DNA from: JAHEYG01 sp040403535
Lineage (GTDB): Bacteria; Bacteroidota; Bacteroidia; B-17B0; Aurantibacillaceae
Direction: 5' to 3'
NCBI GenBank assembly: GCA_040403535.1
Contig: JBBAKL010000007.1
Location: 1 to 64,000 of the forward strand
Length of the DNA: 64,000 bases
Both the position numbers and the translations under genes were made by a program. The notes under the pieces are model-generated. The model made no database searches. It saw nothing but the letters and a program-made list of their open reading frames with translations, and had not been told where the DNA came from. Shown piece by piece: positions 17,160-26,874 of this stretch. How positions within the stretch are numbered: position 1 is the first letter of the stretch; the number at the start of each line of letters is the position of its first letter.

Positions 17160-19628
17160 TTATTTTCTTAAACGCGACAGGTTAAAAAACTTAATTAATT
17201 CAAGTATTGATAAAAGTATTCCGCCCCCTAATAATGAAGGAACATAATGTGCCATACCAGGGTTTTGCATTCCAAACAAAGCGGTAAATCCCGCTACAAA
17301 ATTAATAATGCACAACAATACTACCGCCACAATCAGTAAAAACAGCAATGAAATATTTTTTTCAATTATAGCTGAAATAAAACTACGTGTTTTTGAAAGT
17401 TGTGAAAGAATTAAAAAAACATTTCCGATAATTAAAGCGCTGAAGGCAATGGCGCGCGACTCTTCCGCATTATGCCCCTCACTAAAAGACAAATAATAAA
17501 CAATTAATACCATTACAAAAAGTAAAAAGCCATTAAAAACACTTATTGCAATTTTATCAAAGCCAAAAAACTTTTCGTTAATGTTTCTGGGTGGTCGCGT
17601 CATTAAAGATTTTTCTTCCTGCTCCGATTCAAACGCAATTGAGCAAACCGGATCAACAATCAGCTCCAAAAAAATAATGTGCAGAGGAAATAAAAGAATA
17701 GGAATGGATGAAAAGAAAGCCGGCAATAAAGCAAGTCCGATTATTGGAATATGAATGGCCATAATGTATGACATGGCTTTTTGCAAATTGTCGTAAATCT
17801 TTCTTCCCGATCGAATCGCGGCCACAATTGAAGCAAAATTATCGTCTAACAAAACCAACGACGAAGCCTCTCGCGCTACATCTGTTCCTTTTTTACCCAT
17901 AGAGATTCCGATATCGGCGGCTTTAAGTGCGGGCGCATCGTTTACGCCGTCGCCCGTCATGGCAACAACTTCTCCATTATTTTTTAGGGCTTTAATTATG
18001 CGAAGTTTTTGTTCAGGAACCACTCGGGCAAAAACTGTAACGTTTTTAATTTTGTCTTGTAATTCTTCGTCACTCCATGAAGAAATCTCTTCTCCCGTTA
18101 CAACCAAACCACTTTCCTTTAGACCCGCTTTTGTTGCAATAGCCCGAGCTGTAACAGGAAAGTCTCCTGTTATCATTATAACTTTTATTCCCGCATTGTA
18201 ACATTCCTGTATAGCAGCCGGAACCTCTTTACGTATAGGGTCTTCCAAACCAATTAAACCAATTATTTGTGGTTTTAAGTTGTTCTGTTTTTCCGGTAAA
18301 TTGTTTTGATTAATTTGTGCTGATGCTATTGCCAGAACACGCAATCCTTTAGCGGCCATTTCGCGAACAGCTTTGTTATACGTTTCTGATTCGGATAAAG
18401 GCAAATCACACATAGCGAATACAGCCTCTGGCGCACCCTTTGTATATACTTTAGCTGTTTTGTTATCAATATATACACGGCTCATTGCCATCAAATCTTT
18501 ACCTAAAGGATATTCCTTTAAAAACGGAAAAGATATATGATTAATGTTTAAAGATAGACACAGATCGTTTATAGCTTTTTCCATTGGGTCGGAGGATTGA
18601 GGGCGCGAAGCAAGGTGGGCAGCAGTAATAATTTCTGTAGTTTTAATGGTAGAAAAAGAATTTTCAAAGATTGTTTGTCCGTCGAATATGGAGGCAATCT
18701 CCATTTTGTTTTGAGTGATGGTACCTGTTTTATCGCTGCACAAAACAGTTGCGGATCCGAATGTTTCAATTGCCGATGGCTTTCTTGTCAGAACATTTAG
18801 CTTACTTAAACGCCAAGAACCTAATGCTAAAAACACCGTTAATACAACCGGAAATTCTTCCGGCAAAACAGCCATAGCGGCAGATAAACCACTTAACAAC
18901 GCCTTTAAGAAATTGCCTCTTGTGAGATAGAACATTATAACAATTAGCACACAAATTATTCCTCCACCAATAAACAAACGGCGAATTAATACTTTCATCT
19001 CACTTTGTAGGCGTGTTTGGTCTGACTCAATATTTTGTAGAGTTTTTCCAATTTTTCCGAATTCGGTTTGCATGCCTGTTGCATTTACTTCGTACACACC
19101 GTGTCCTTGTACAACCAATGTTCCGCTAAATACTTTTTTATTAGTTAAATCGTGTTCTGATTTTAATACAGGTAGTGATTCTCCTGTGAGCATGGATTCA
19201 TCGATGGATAAATGAGTAGTTTCAATCAAGATTCCGTCGGCAGGAACACGATCACCTTCATTCAACACAACCATATCTCCGGGAACAACTTCTTTTCCCG
19301 GTATTCGAATGATTTCTCCGTCACGATAAGTTAGTGCACGTGGAGAAGCCATTGATTTTAGTGCTTCCACCGCCCGCTCTGTTTTTTGTGATTGATAAAA
19401 GGTAATGGCAATGATTAACAGAATGGAACTGAACATAAAAACACCTTCTCGGTAATCACTCAACAAAAAATAAAGTGAGGCACACGACAGTAATAAAATA
19501 AACATAGGTTCTTTTATTACCTCCAAAGCAATCTTCCATACCGTGCGTGGTTTGGCAGAAGGAAGTTCGTTAAAACCAAATTCTTTTAGTTTATTTGCTG
19601 CCTCTGCAGAAGTAAGTCCTTTATTCAT
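17160..19628 (-). CDS. Cation-translocating P-type ATPase (HAD-IC family, Ca2+-ATPase-like)
   Basis: This 822-residue inner-membrane pump couples ATP hydrolysis to cation transport. Landmarks are the cation ATPase N-terminal segment (about 1-50), the actuator motif LTGES (147-151), the phosphorylation site CSDKTGT with Asp299, and TGDGVNDAPALKAADIG near 560. Membrane helix 4 reads LPEEFPVVLTVF (255-266) instead of the PEGLP of classical Ca2+ pumps. Helix 6 reads ELIVDPVCSIAFE. These place it in a P2-like branch of uncertain specificity, with calcium or another divalent cation most likely. No metal-sensing regulator or chaperone gene is nearby. Confidence 0.9.
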   Translation of the reverse strand: MNKGLTSAEAANKLKEFGFNELPSAKPRTVWKIALEVIKEPMFILLLSCASLYFLLSDYREGVFMFSSILLIIAITFYQSQKTERAVEALKSMASPRALTYRDGEIIRIPGKEVVPGDMVVLNEGDRVPADGILIETTHLSIDESMLTGESLPVLKSEHDLTNKKVFSGTLVVQGHGVYEVNATGMQTEFGKIGKTLQNIESDQTRLQSEMKVLIRRLFIGGGIICVLIVIMFYLTRGNFLKALLSGLSAAMAVLPEEFPVVLTVFLALGSWRLSKLNVLTRKPSAIETFGSATVLCSDKTGTITQNKMEIASIFDGQTIFENSFSTIKTTEIITAAHLASRPQSSDPMEKAINDLCLSLNINHISFPFLKEYPLGKDLMAMSRVYIDNKTAKVYTKGAPEAVFAMCDLPLSESETYNKAVREMAAKGLRVLAIASAQINQNNLPEKQNNLKPQIIGLIGLEDPIRKEVPAAIQECYNAGIKVIMITGDFPVTARAIATKAGLKESGLVVTGEEISSWSDEELQDKIKNVTVFARVVPEQKLRIIKALKNNGEVVAMTGDGVNDAPALKAADIGISMGKKGTDVAREASSLVLLDDNFASIVAAIRSGRKIYDNLQKAMSYIMAIHIPIIGLALLPAFFSSIPILLFPLHIIFLELIVDPVCSIAFESEQEEKSLMTRPPRNINEKFFGFDKIAISVFNGFLLFVMVLIVYYLSFSEGHNAEESRAIAFSALIIGNVFLILSQLSKTRSFISAIIEKNISLLFLLIVAVVLLCIINFVAGFTALFGMQNPGMAHYVPSLLGGGILLSILELIKFFNLSRLRK

Positions 19629-19686
19629 TCTTATATCTGCAAGTTAATAAAGTAACCGAGTAATAACAATGAAATAAATCAGAAAC

Positions 19687-20547
19687 TTATTTTTCGACGA
19701 TCATAATTTCAACACGGCGATTAGCTTGTTCTTCTTCGGGAGTTAATTCGGCTTCAAATTTTGGTTTGGTGCGTCCAAACCCCGCATAGCTTAAGCGACT
19801 CTTGTCAATTCCTTTTTTAATCAGATAATCATAAATGGCTTTTGCTCGGTTAACAGATAATTTTAATTCATGCGTGTCTAAATCCACTCCGTCTGCCCCG
19901 TCTTGTGTACAACAAACATGCCCCTGAATTTCTATTTTTAAATTTTTGTTGGCCTGAAGCGTTTCTAATAATTTTTGTAAAACAGGTATTGATTCCTTAA
20001 GGATAAAATGCCGTCCTGGTTCAAAGCCCATTCCTTCTAGGGCTAATCTTTCTCCTGCTTCGAGCTCTGTTATTTCTTTTTTATCATATTTCGGCTTGGT
20101 TATTTCTTTTGGGCCGTGCGTTTCTAATTTATCGTCCGCTACATTAATTGTTACTATGGGCTCAAAATAAATGTCTACACGTCTTAAAGCGGGCTCACCA
20201 GTGTCCGATCCGTTGTCTTTTGAAAACGATTCACCAACCCCACCGCACTTGTAAATGTTAAATTGAGATTTATTTGATTTTTGTAAAATATAATTTTTAA
20301 CATTACGAGCTCTTTTCAGAGACAGACCTCGGTTGTAATCTTCGTTATGCAAAAAATCTGCGAATCCAATGATAGCAACATCCGTGTATTTACCGTTTAA
20401 TGCTTTTATTGCGGAATCAATGCGGCTGGTGTTTTTTACCGACGAAATTTGATTTATGGCATAGTATAAACGAAGCGTATCCGTTTTCTTTTGCGCTATT
20501 GCACAAAACACGAAAACACAGAACAAAAGAGAAATTTTTAGCTTCAT
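19687..20547 (-). CDS. OmpA-family protein with two OmpA-like domains
   Basis: The 286-residue protein has a signal peptide (MKLKISLLFCVFVFCAIAQ). The first half (about 25-135) reads like an OmpA C-terminal domain: DVAIIGFADFLHNEDYNRGL, SLKRARNVKNYIL, and PALRRVDIYF. A second, clearer OmpA domain follows (about 175-286): LKIEIQGHVCCTQDG, KLSVNRAKAIYDYLIKKG, and EEQANRRVEIMIV. Such domains bind the meso-diaminopimelate of peptidoglycan, so the protein is expected in the periplasm. No beta-barrel is present. It follows the nuo terminator, so it probably has its own promoter; TATATTTA sits right before its start. Confidence 0.85.
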   Translation of the reverse strand: MKLKISLLFCVFVFCAIAQKKTDTLRLYYAINQISSVKNTSRIDSAIKALNGKYTDVAIIGFADFLHNEDYNRGLSLKRARNVKNYILQKSNKSQFNIYKCGGVGESFSKDNGSDTGEPALRRVDIYFEPIVTINVADDKLETHGPKEITKPKYDKKEITELEAGERLALEGMGFEPGRHFILKESIPVLQKLLETLQANKNLKIEIQGHVCCTQDGADGVDLDTHELKLSVNRAKAIYDYLIKKGIDKSRLSYAGFGRTKPKFEAELTPEEEQANRRVEIMIVEK

Positions 20548-20561
20548 ATACTAAATATAAC

Positions 20562-20594
20562 GAAAAACCCGCCGTAAATTACAGGCGGGTTTTA
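20562..20594 (-). terminator. Intrinsic terminator of the nuo operon
   Basis: On the minus strand a 10-base stem (AAAACCCGCC with GGCGGGTTTT, bases 20564-20573 and 20584-20593) is followed by further T residues. It begins about 20 bases after the nuoN stop and ends before the OmpA gene. Confidence 0.88.
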
Positions 20595-20613
20595 AAAATA
20601 ATTTACGGCATAA

Positions 20614-22008
20614 TTAAAATTTGAAGATTTCGGCAACAAATCCCGGAGCTGCTCCTAGTGCTAAGGATAATATTGTTGTTAAAATCATAACCATTTTTTG
20701 AGGCATTTCTACAGTTATTGTTTCGGTTTCGGATGACGACTTAAAGAACATGGCAATAATAACTTTAAAGTAATAATATACGCCCACTGCTGAAGTTAAA
20801 ATAGCTAATATCAAAAGCCACTTGTATCCTGTTCCAATCATTGTAGTAAAAACAAAATACTTTGCAAAGAACCCCGCGGTGATAGGTATTCCGGCTAACG
20901 ATAACATGGCAACTACCATACAGGCAGCCATTAATGGATTGCGCTTTCCTAATCCGTTAAACGCATCAAATGTTTCGTCACCACCCTTTGTTACAGTGTA
21001 TATAATACTAAACGCGGCAATTGAGCCGATAGAGTAGGCTAAAGAATAATAGAGTAACGCGTCTAGTGAAGCGTTGCTGCGTATGTTGGCTAATACTACC
21101 ATTAACATAAACGCTGCATGACTAATGCTGGAAAAGGCAAGCATACGTTTAACGTTTGGTTGAACCGCTGCACTGAAATTAGCAATAACAAGTGATAAAG
21201 CAATAATAACGGATAATACCATTGACCAACTTTCGCTAACACCACCAAAGGCAATCATGAACAAGCGCAATATGGCAGCAAAGGCAGCTGTTTTAACTAC
21301 TGTGCTCATGAGTGCGGTAATAACAGTTGGCGAACCCTGATATACATCCGGTGCCCAAAAATGGAATGGGGCTGCCGACACTTTGAAACACATTGCTACC
21401 AACATCATTATAATTCCGGCATTTAAGAAAACGGGCACTGAACCCGATTCATAAGAAGAAATTTTTGCACGTATGTCCATTAAATCGAAACTTCCGGTAG
21501 CACCATAGATTAAGGCAATTCCAAATAACAAAAAACCACTTGCAAACGAACCCATAATTAAATATTTAAAACCGGCCTCGTTTGATTTTACGTCTTTCTT
21601 TTTGCTTGCGGCTAAAACATATAATGGGATACTCATGATTTCTATACCCAAGAATAACGTGGTCATATTTTTAAAAGCGGTTAGCATTAAAGCACCGGTT
21701 AAAGCAAAAAGCACAAGTGAATAATGGTCAACAATGGTTTTTTCATTATCAAAATAATCATTAGCCATAATAAACCAGAAAAACGCTGTTGCTAAAATTA
21801 CCCCGCTAAAAGCCAAAGCAACTTTATCAAAGGCAATCATGTTATTGAATACACCAATTACATAGCTGTGATCCCACTCAATAAAATTGGCAACGTAGGC
21901 GCCAACTAAGCCCAACAAAACAAGCGGGAACAATAACTTTTTAAACTTAAAAATCTCGGCAAGCATTGCCAAAATACCAAGTCCGCTTACAATTAGAAGT
22001 CCTTTCAT
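20614..22008 (-). CDS. nuoN: NADH-quinone oxidoreductase subunit N
   Basis: NuoN is one of three antiporter-like proton-pumping subunits in the membrane arm of respiratory complex I. The 464-residue protein is almost entirely hydrophobic helices. Family landmarks include the helix with GIEIMSIPLYVLAA, FKVSAAPFHFWAPDVYQGSP, and FSSISHAAFMLM. This is the last gene of the operon; 29 bases separate it from nuoM, and the terminator follows. Confidence 0.96.
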   Translation of the reverse strand: MKGLLIVSGLGILAMLAEIFKFKKLLFPLVLLGLVGAYVANFIEWDHSYVIGVFNNMIAFDKVALAFSGVILATAFFWFIMANDYFDNEKTIVDHYSLVLFALTGALMLTAFKNMTTLFLGIEIMSIPLYVLAASKKKDVKSNEAGFKYLIMGSFASGFLLFGIALIYGATGSFDLMDIRAKISSYESGSVPVFLNAGIIMMLVAMCFKVSAAPFHFWAPDVYQGSPTVITALMSTVVKTAAFAAILRLFMIAFGGVSESWSMVLSVIIALSLVIANFSAAVQPNVKRMLAFSSISHAAFMLMVVLANIRSNASLDALLYYSLAYSIGSIAAFSIIYTVTKGGDETFDAFNGLGKRNPLMAACMVVAMLSLAGIPITAGFFAKYFVFTTMIGTGYKWLLILAILTSAVGVYYYFKVIIAMFFKSSSETETITVEMPQKMVMILTTILSLALGAAPGFVAEIFKF

Positions 22009-22037
22009 ATCAAATTTAAATTTCTATACTCAATTAA

Positions 22038-23501
22038 TTATTTTAATGTGCTCAATAAGGTTTTAACAGCCGGTTCAGCCAAATCATTTAATGGTTTTGG
22101 ATAAACACCAAAGGCAATAATTACTACGCAAACGATAATTAAGGTTACTTTATCACTCATCGCCAATGAGCCAAACTCTACACCTCCGGTTGTTTTTTCG
22201 CCCAACATGATTTTTTGGTAAGAACGCAACATATATACCGCTCCTAATATCACGCTTAAACCCGCGAATGCGGCCATGCCTGCGCTGTATTGGTATACGC
22301 CGTTAATTAATAAAAACTCTCCAATAAAACCATTGGTTAACGGAAGAGCAACTGAGCCTAATAAAATAATCAGGAATAATACAGCGAACTGACCGTTCAT
22401 ATTTCTGATACCGCCTAATTTTTCTATTTCACGCGTTCCTGTATGGCGTAATAAAATATCTGCAATTAAAAATAAGCCAACTACGTTAACACCGTGGCTT
22501 AACATTTGAATAACCGCGCCCTGAACACCTTGCTGGTTTGCAGATAAAATACCCGCCGAAATTAAACCAACGTGCGCTATAGATGAATAAGCGATTAATC
22601 GTTTATAGTCTTTTTGTACAATTGCAATACATGAGGCATAAACAATTCCTATTGAAGATAAAAGAATGGCTGTGCCGCCCCATTTTTCTAAAGCCAAGGG
22701 AGCAACAGGCAATAACCATTTAATAACACCAAACGTTCCCATTTTTAACATAATACCTGAAAGCAACATGGTTCCTTGTGTTGGCGCCGTAACGTAGGTG
22801 TCGGGTTGCCATGTATGAAGCGGGAACACCGGCATTTTAATAGCGAAGGCCAGGAAAATCATCCAAAATACAGCTGATTGCTGATCAAGATTTAAATTTT
22901 TTCCTGCAGCATATAAATCATTTATCGCCCATGATTTAATTCCGCTTTCTAAACCGGTGTGATTATATAAATAAATTAAACCAATCAACATAAAAAGCGA
23001 CCCAAACAAGGTGTATACAAAAAACTTAAACGTAATTGCAGCACGATTTTCGCCACCCCATAACAAGCATATGAAATAAATAGGAATTAAAGCCAACTCC
23101 CAGAACACATAAAACAAAAAGCCGTCGTTAGCAGCAAAAACACCAACTAATGCCATTTGCATTAACAAAATTAATCCATAGAAACTATTTAGTTTTTCAT
23201 AGTTGTTTTGAAAAGACGAAAGTATGATTAAGGGCACTAAAAAGGCTGTTAGCAATACCATTAACAAACCAATACCATCTAAACCAACAGAAAATTTTAT
23301 TCCCATTGATTCCACCCAGGTGCAATTTAGAGCAAGATTGGCCGCTGCGGGATTGGCTTTAAATTGGAAATAAACAAATAACGATAATGCAAATTCTGCA
23401 ACAGATGCGGCTAAGGCCAAGGTTCGTGCAGCGCTTCCTTTTGCAAGAAACACCAGTAACGAAGCGACAAGAGGCAGAATGATTAATAAACCGGTTAACA
23501 T
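22038..23501 (-). CDS. nuoM: NADH-quinone oxidoreductase subunit M
   Basis: NuoM is an antiporter-like proton channel of the complex I membrane arm. The 487-residue polytopic protein has the conserved FYVFWELALIPIYFI helix with its key Glu, the FPLHTWQPDTYVTAPT segment, and YSSIAHVGLISAGI. It starts 6 bases after nuoL ends, so coupling is likely. Confidence 0.97.
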   Translation of the reverse strand: MLTGLLIILPLVASLLVFLAKGSAARTLALAASVAEFALSLFVYFQFKANPAAANLALNCTWVESMGIKFSVGLDGIGLLMVLLTAFLVPLIILSSFQNNYEKLNSFYGLILLMQMALVGVFAANDGFLFYVFWELALIPIYFICLLWGGENRAAITFKFFVYTLFGSLFMLIGLIYLYNHTGLESGIKSWAINDLYAAGKNLNLDQQSAVFWMIFLAFAIKMPVFPLHTWQPDTYVTAPTQGTMLLSGIMLKMGTFGVIKWLLPVAPLALEKWGGTAILLSSIGIVYASCIAIVQKDYKRLIAYSSIAHVGLISAGILSANQQGVQGAVIQMLSHGVNVVGLFLIADILLRHTGTREIEKLGGIRNMNGQFAVLFLIILLGSVALPLTNGFIGEFLLINGVYQYSAGMAAFAGLSVILGAVYMLRSYQKIMLGEKTTGGVEFGSLAMSDKVTLIIVCVVIIAFGVYPKPLNDLAEPAVKTLLSTLK

Positions 23502-23507
23502 ACTTTT

Positions 23508-25394
23508 TTATATAATAAACGTGAATAATAAAATTAAAATAATACCTAATACCATGCTTACAATGTAAAAGCCGATATTTCCGTTTTGTAATAAACGCAC
23601 AACATTACCCGTGCCCTTTACAACAGAGCCAACGCCGTTAACAATTCCATCTATAACCTGCAAATCCAAAAACTTATAAAAAGCGATAGAAATTAAATCT
23701 AACGGTTTTCGAATTACAGCATCATAAAATTCATCTACGTAATATTTGTTGTAAATTAATTTTTGCCAAGGCTTCATTTTTTCTTCGCTTTCCATTGGTA
23801 AAACACCGTTGGTAATGAACATCGCGTGAGCGAAATAAATAACAACACCGGCAGATAAAACAGCTAATCCCATTAAAGTCCATTCGGTAGTGTGGTCTAG
23901 AGTGCTTGGGTTTTTGTGTAAAATTATTGGACTCAAATGTTCGCTCATCCAATTAGGCATGTGCCAGAATTCAGGTAAACCTAATGCACCGCCCAATACA
24001 GACAGTACAGCGAGCACCATTAAAGGAATGGTCATGCTTGAAGGAGACTCATGAAGGTGATGTTCTTGTTCGTGCGTTCCGCGGAATTTACCAAAGAAGG
24101 TTAAGAATAACATACGGAACATATAAAACGCGGTTAACATGGAGGTCATCATACCAAGCACCCATAAAACCTTGCTGTGCTCATAGGTGTGCGCTAGAAT
24201 TTCATCTTTACTGAAAAAACCGGAGAAGGGAGGAATACCGCTGATGGCAATTGTTCCTAGTAGCATGGTTAAATAAGTGATTTTAATTTTACCCTTTAAT
24301 CCTCCCATTTTACGAATGTCTTGTTCGCCTCCCATGGCGTGTATAACAGAGCCTGCGCCAAGGAATAATAATGCTTTAAAGAATGCATGAGTAGTTACGT
24401 GGAAAACAGATGAGCTATAAGCGCCTACCCCTAAGCCAAGAAACATTAATCCTAATTGTGATACTGTAGAATATGCTAAAATCTTTTTTATGTCATTTTG
24501 TAATAATCCAATTGTTGCAGCGAATAAGGCGGTTATAACTCCAACAATAGCAACGGTTTCTGAAGCAACTTCAGAAATGGAATAAAACACATTAGAACGA
24601 ACGATCATATAAATACCCGCTGTTACCATGGTAGCCGCGTGAATTAAGGCAGATACCGGAGTTGGACCGGCCATCGCATCAGGTAACCAGGTGTATAATG
24701 GAATTTGAGCACTTTTTCCCATTGCGCCAATAAACAACAATAAGGCAATAGTAGTAACAACACCATTACCGTTTAAACCGGCTTTGGTAAACACATCGCC
24801 ATAACTTATGCTTCCATAAGTGACAAAAATTAAAATAATTCCTAATAGAAAACCTAAATCACCAATACGGTTCATAACAAAAGCTTTTCTTGCCGCATCG
24901 TTGTAAGATTGATTTTTAAACCAAAAGCCAATCAATAAATACGAACACAATCCAACACCTTCCCAACCAACAAACATTATCAAGTAGTTATTGCCCATTA
25001 CCAATAATAACATGAAGAACACAAACAGATTCAAGTAAGTAAAGAAACGGGAAAACCCTGGATCATCATGCATATATCCCGTAGAATATATGTGAATTAA
25101 AAAACCGATTCCGGTAATGATTAACAAGAACCAAGCCGACAAAGGATCATATAAAAACTCAAAAGGTATTTTCAATGAATCAGCGTTAATCCATGAAAAC
25201 AACTCAACGACGTGTGATTTATGGGTAGAATGATGTAATTCTAAAAAAGCCAATACCGCCACAATAAACGAAGCCAATACGCTAACAGAGGCGATGCCGC
25301 CCGATAAGCCCTTGCTTAACTTTTTACCGTAAAAACCGTTAATTAAGAAACCGATTAACGGAAACAACGGAACTAATGCAATCAATTTAATCAT
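23508..25394 (-). CDS. nuoL: NADH-quinone oxidoreductase subunit L
   Basis: NuoL is the distal proton-pumping subunit with the long lateral helix at its C-terminus. The 628 residues fit. Landmarks are VGWEGVGLCSYLLIGFWF, QIPLYTWLPDAMAGPTPVSA, LIHAATMVTAGIYM, and YSTVSQLGLMFLGLG. The C-terminal part has further helices and an IYFAHAMF segment as expected. It lies 12 bases downstream of nuoK. Confidence 0.97.
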   Translation of the reverse strand: MIKLIALVPLFPLIGFLINGFYGKKLSKGLSGGIASVSVLASFIVAVLAFLELHHSTHKSHVVELFSWINADSLKIPFEFLYDPLSAWFLLIITGIGFLIHIYSTGYMHDDPGFSRFFTYLNLFVFFMLLLVMGNNYLIMFVGWEGVGLCSYLLIGFWFKNQSYNDAARKAFVMNRIGDLGFLLGIILIFVTYGSISYGDVFTKAGLNGNGVVTTIALLLFIGAMGKSAQIPLYTWLPDAMAGPTPVSALIHAATMVTAGIYMIVRSNVFYSISEVASETVAIVGVITALFAATIGLLQNDIKKILAYSTVSQLGLMFLGLGVGAYSSSVFHVTTHAFFKALLFLGAGSVIHAMGGEQDIRKMGGLKGKIKITYLTMLLGTIAISGIPPFSGFFSKDEILAHTYEHSKVLWVLGMMTSMLTAFYMFRMLFLTFFGKFRGTHEQEHHLHESPSSMTIPLMVLAVLSVLGGALGLPEFWHMPNWMSEHLSPIILHKNPSTLDHTTEWTLMGLAVLSAGVVIYFAHAMFITNGVLPMESEEKMKPWQKLIYNKYYVDEFYDAVIRKPLDLISIAFYKFLDLQVIDGIVNGVGSVVKGTGNVVRLLQNGNIGFYIVSMVLGIILILLFTFII

Positions 25395-25406
25395 AAATAC
25401 TTATAA

Positions 25407-25718
25407 CTAGTTTTTCAAATTACTCAATATGTCTGTATCAATGTTTTTTACATTTCTGTAAATCATACTCAAGATGGCTAATCCAACGGCAACTTCTGCA
25501 GCAGCAACAGCCATGATAAAAAACACAAAAACCTGTCCTTTTGCGTCGTTGTGCAAGGTTGAAAACGATACCAATAAAAGATTAACTGCGTTTAACATTA
25601 ATTCGATACACATAAAAATGATAATAGAGTTACGGCGAGCCATAACCCCTACAGCACCTATTATAAATAATACTGCGCTTAACAGTAAATAATAGTTTAT
25701 TGAAATTCCATTTAACAT
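25407..25718 (-). CDS. nuoK: NADH-quinone oxidoreductase subunit K
   Basis: This small membrane subunit of 103 residues has three helices and the conserved glutamates used in proton transfer (MCIELMLNAVNLLLV and AAAEVAVGLAIL). Twenty bases separate it from nuoJ and 12 from nuoL. Confidence 0.97.
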   Translation of the reverse strand: MLNGISINYYLLLSAVLFIIGAVGVMARRNSIIIFMCIELMLNAVNLLLVSFSTLHNDAKGQVFVFFIMAVAAAEVAVGLAILSMIYRNVKNIDTDILSNLKN

Positions 25719-25738
25719 TTTGTTGTTGTTTTAATTTT

Positions 25739-26257
25739 TTATGCTTCTCCTGCTTCTTTTTTACCAATTAAAATTGCGCCTACCATGGCGGCAAGCAATA
25801 ATACTGACGCAATTTCAAAAGGGAATAAAAATTCACTAAACAATACCTTTCCAAGATTCTTAACTAATCCCATTTGGGCATTGCCGTATTGAACCAATCC
25901 CATATCGCCGGCGCCCTTTAAAGAACCAACCATTACAAACAACATCAAACCACCGGCAACGGCAGCAATTATTTTGCTTAACCAGGTGCGCTGAGGCTCT
26001 GTGTTTTCATTGAGGTTCATTAACATAATTACAAAGAGAAAGAGTACCATTATAGCACCAGCGTAAACCACTATGTGAACGATTGCAAGAAACTGTGAGT
26101 TCAATAATAAATAATGACCCGCAATGCAAAAGAAAGTCAATATTAAATAAATCACGCTGCTTACCGGGTTGCGGCTAAACACCACCATCAGAGCGAACAT
26201 AATAGCTAAAAAGGATAGTATTCCAAATAGCCATTGAGTAATTGTATAACCTAACAT
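25739..26257 (-). CDS. nuoJ: NADH-quinone oxidoreductase subunit J
   Basis: The 172-residue protein has five predicted hydrophobic helices, among them IVHIVVYAGAIMVLFLFVIM, the typical helix 3 segment with the pi-bulge tyrosine, and FEIASVLLLAAMVGAILI at the end. It starts 4 bases after nuoI stops. Confidence 0.96.
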   Translation of the reverse strand: MLGYTITQWLFGILSFLAIMFALMVVFSRNPVSSVIYLILTFFCIAGHYLLLNSQFLAIVHIVVYAGAIMVLFLFVIMLMNLNENTEPQRTWLSKIIAAVAGGLMLFVMVGSLKGAGDMGLVQYGNAQMGLVKNLGKVLFSEFLFPFEIASVLLLAAMVGAILIGKKEAGEA

Positions 26258-26261
26258 AATA

Positions 26262-26864
26262 TTAATGTTTGTCTTTTAATTGTTTTTTACCATCCCACAA
26301 CGTATTGTGTTTTGTGCCCTCAATCTTTTTGAACTCGGCAACCTCTAAAGTTTGACGTTTTGTAACATCAATACGCTTGTCTGTTTTTTCAACTAACTTA
26401 TCTTTTCCGTACACAAAGTCTTCGCGCTCGTATTCTGCATCAACAATTCTGTCAGTTAAGAATATCGCTTCTTTTGGACAAGCCTCTTCGCATAAACCAC
26501 AGAAAATGCAGCGCAGCATATTTATTTCGTATGTTTTCGCGTATTTCTCTTCTCTGTATAAACTTTCTTCTCCCTTTTTTCTCTCAGCGCTTTCCATTGT
26601 AATGGCTTCGGCCGGACAAGCAACCGCGCACAACCCGCATGCCGTGCAGCGCTCAGCTCCGTTTTCATCACGCTTTAATACGTGCTGACCGCGATATACA
26701 GGGGCCATAGGGCGTGTTTGTTCAGGATATTTTGTGGTAGGAGTCTTTTTAAATAAGTGGCTCGCTGTAATAAACATACCTTTTGCCACTGCTGGAAGAT
26801 ACAATCTTTCAGCGAAGCTTTGCTCCTTATTGGATACTACTTTTCTTCTGTTTGTCAGTTGCAT
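26262..26864 (-). CDS. nuoI: NADH-quinone oxidoreductase subunit I (2x[4Fe-4S])
   Basis: NuoI passes electrons to NuoB through two [4Fe-4S] clusters at the junction of the two arms. Both motifs are complete: CTACGLCAVACPAEAI and CIFCGLCEEACPKEAI. At 200 residues it is slightly longer than many homologues, with a charged C-terminal tail. It sits 10 bases after nuoH. Confidence 0.97.
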   Translation of the reverse strand: MQLTNRRKVVSNKEQSFAERLYLPAVAKGMFITASHLFKKTPTTKYPEQTRPMAPVYRGQHVLKRDENGAERCTACGLCAVACPAEAITMESAERKKGEESLYREEKYAKTYEINMLRCIFCGLCEEACPKEAIFLTDRIVDAEYEREDFVYGKDKLVEKTDKRIDVTKRQTLEVAEFKKIEGTKHNTLWDGKKQLKDKH

Positions 26865-26874
26865 AATTTTTTTA

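Noticed and set aside
17011..17247. Plus-strand open frame of 78 codons
   Set aside because: Antisense to the small basic protein and the end of the P-type ATPase; no motif.
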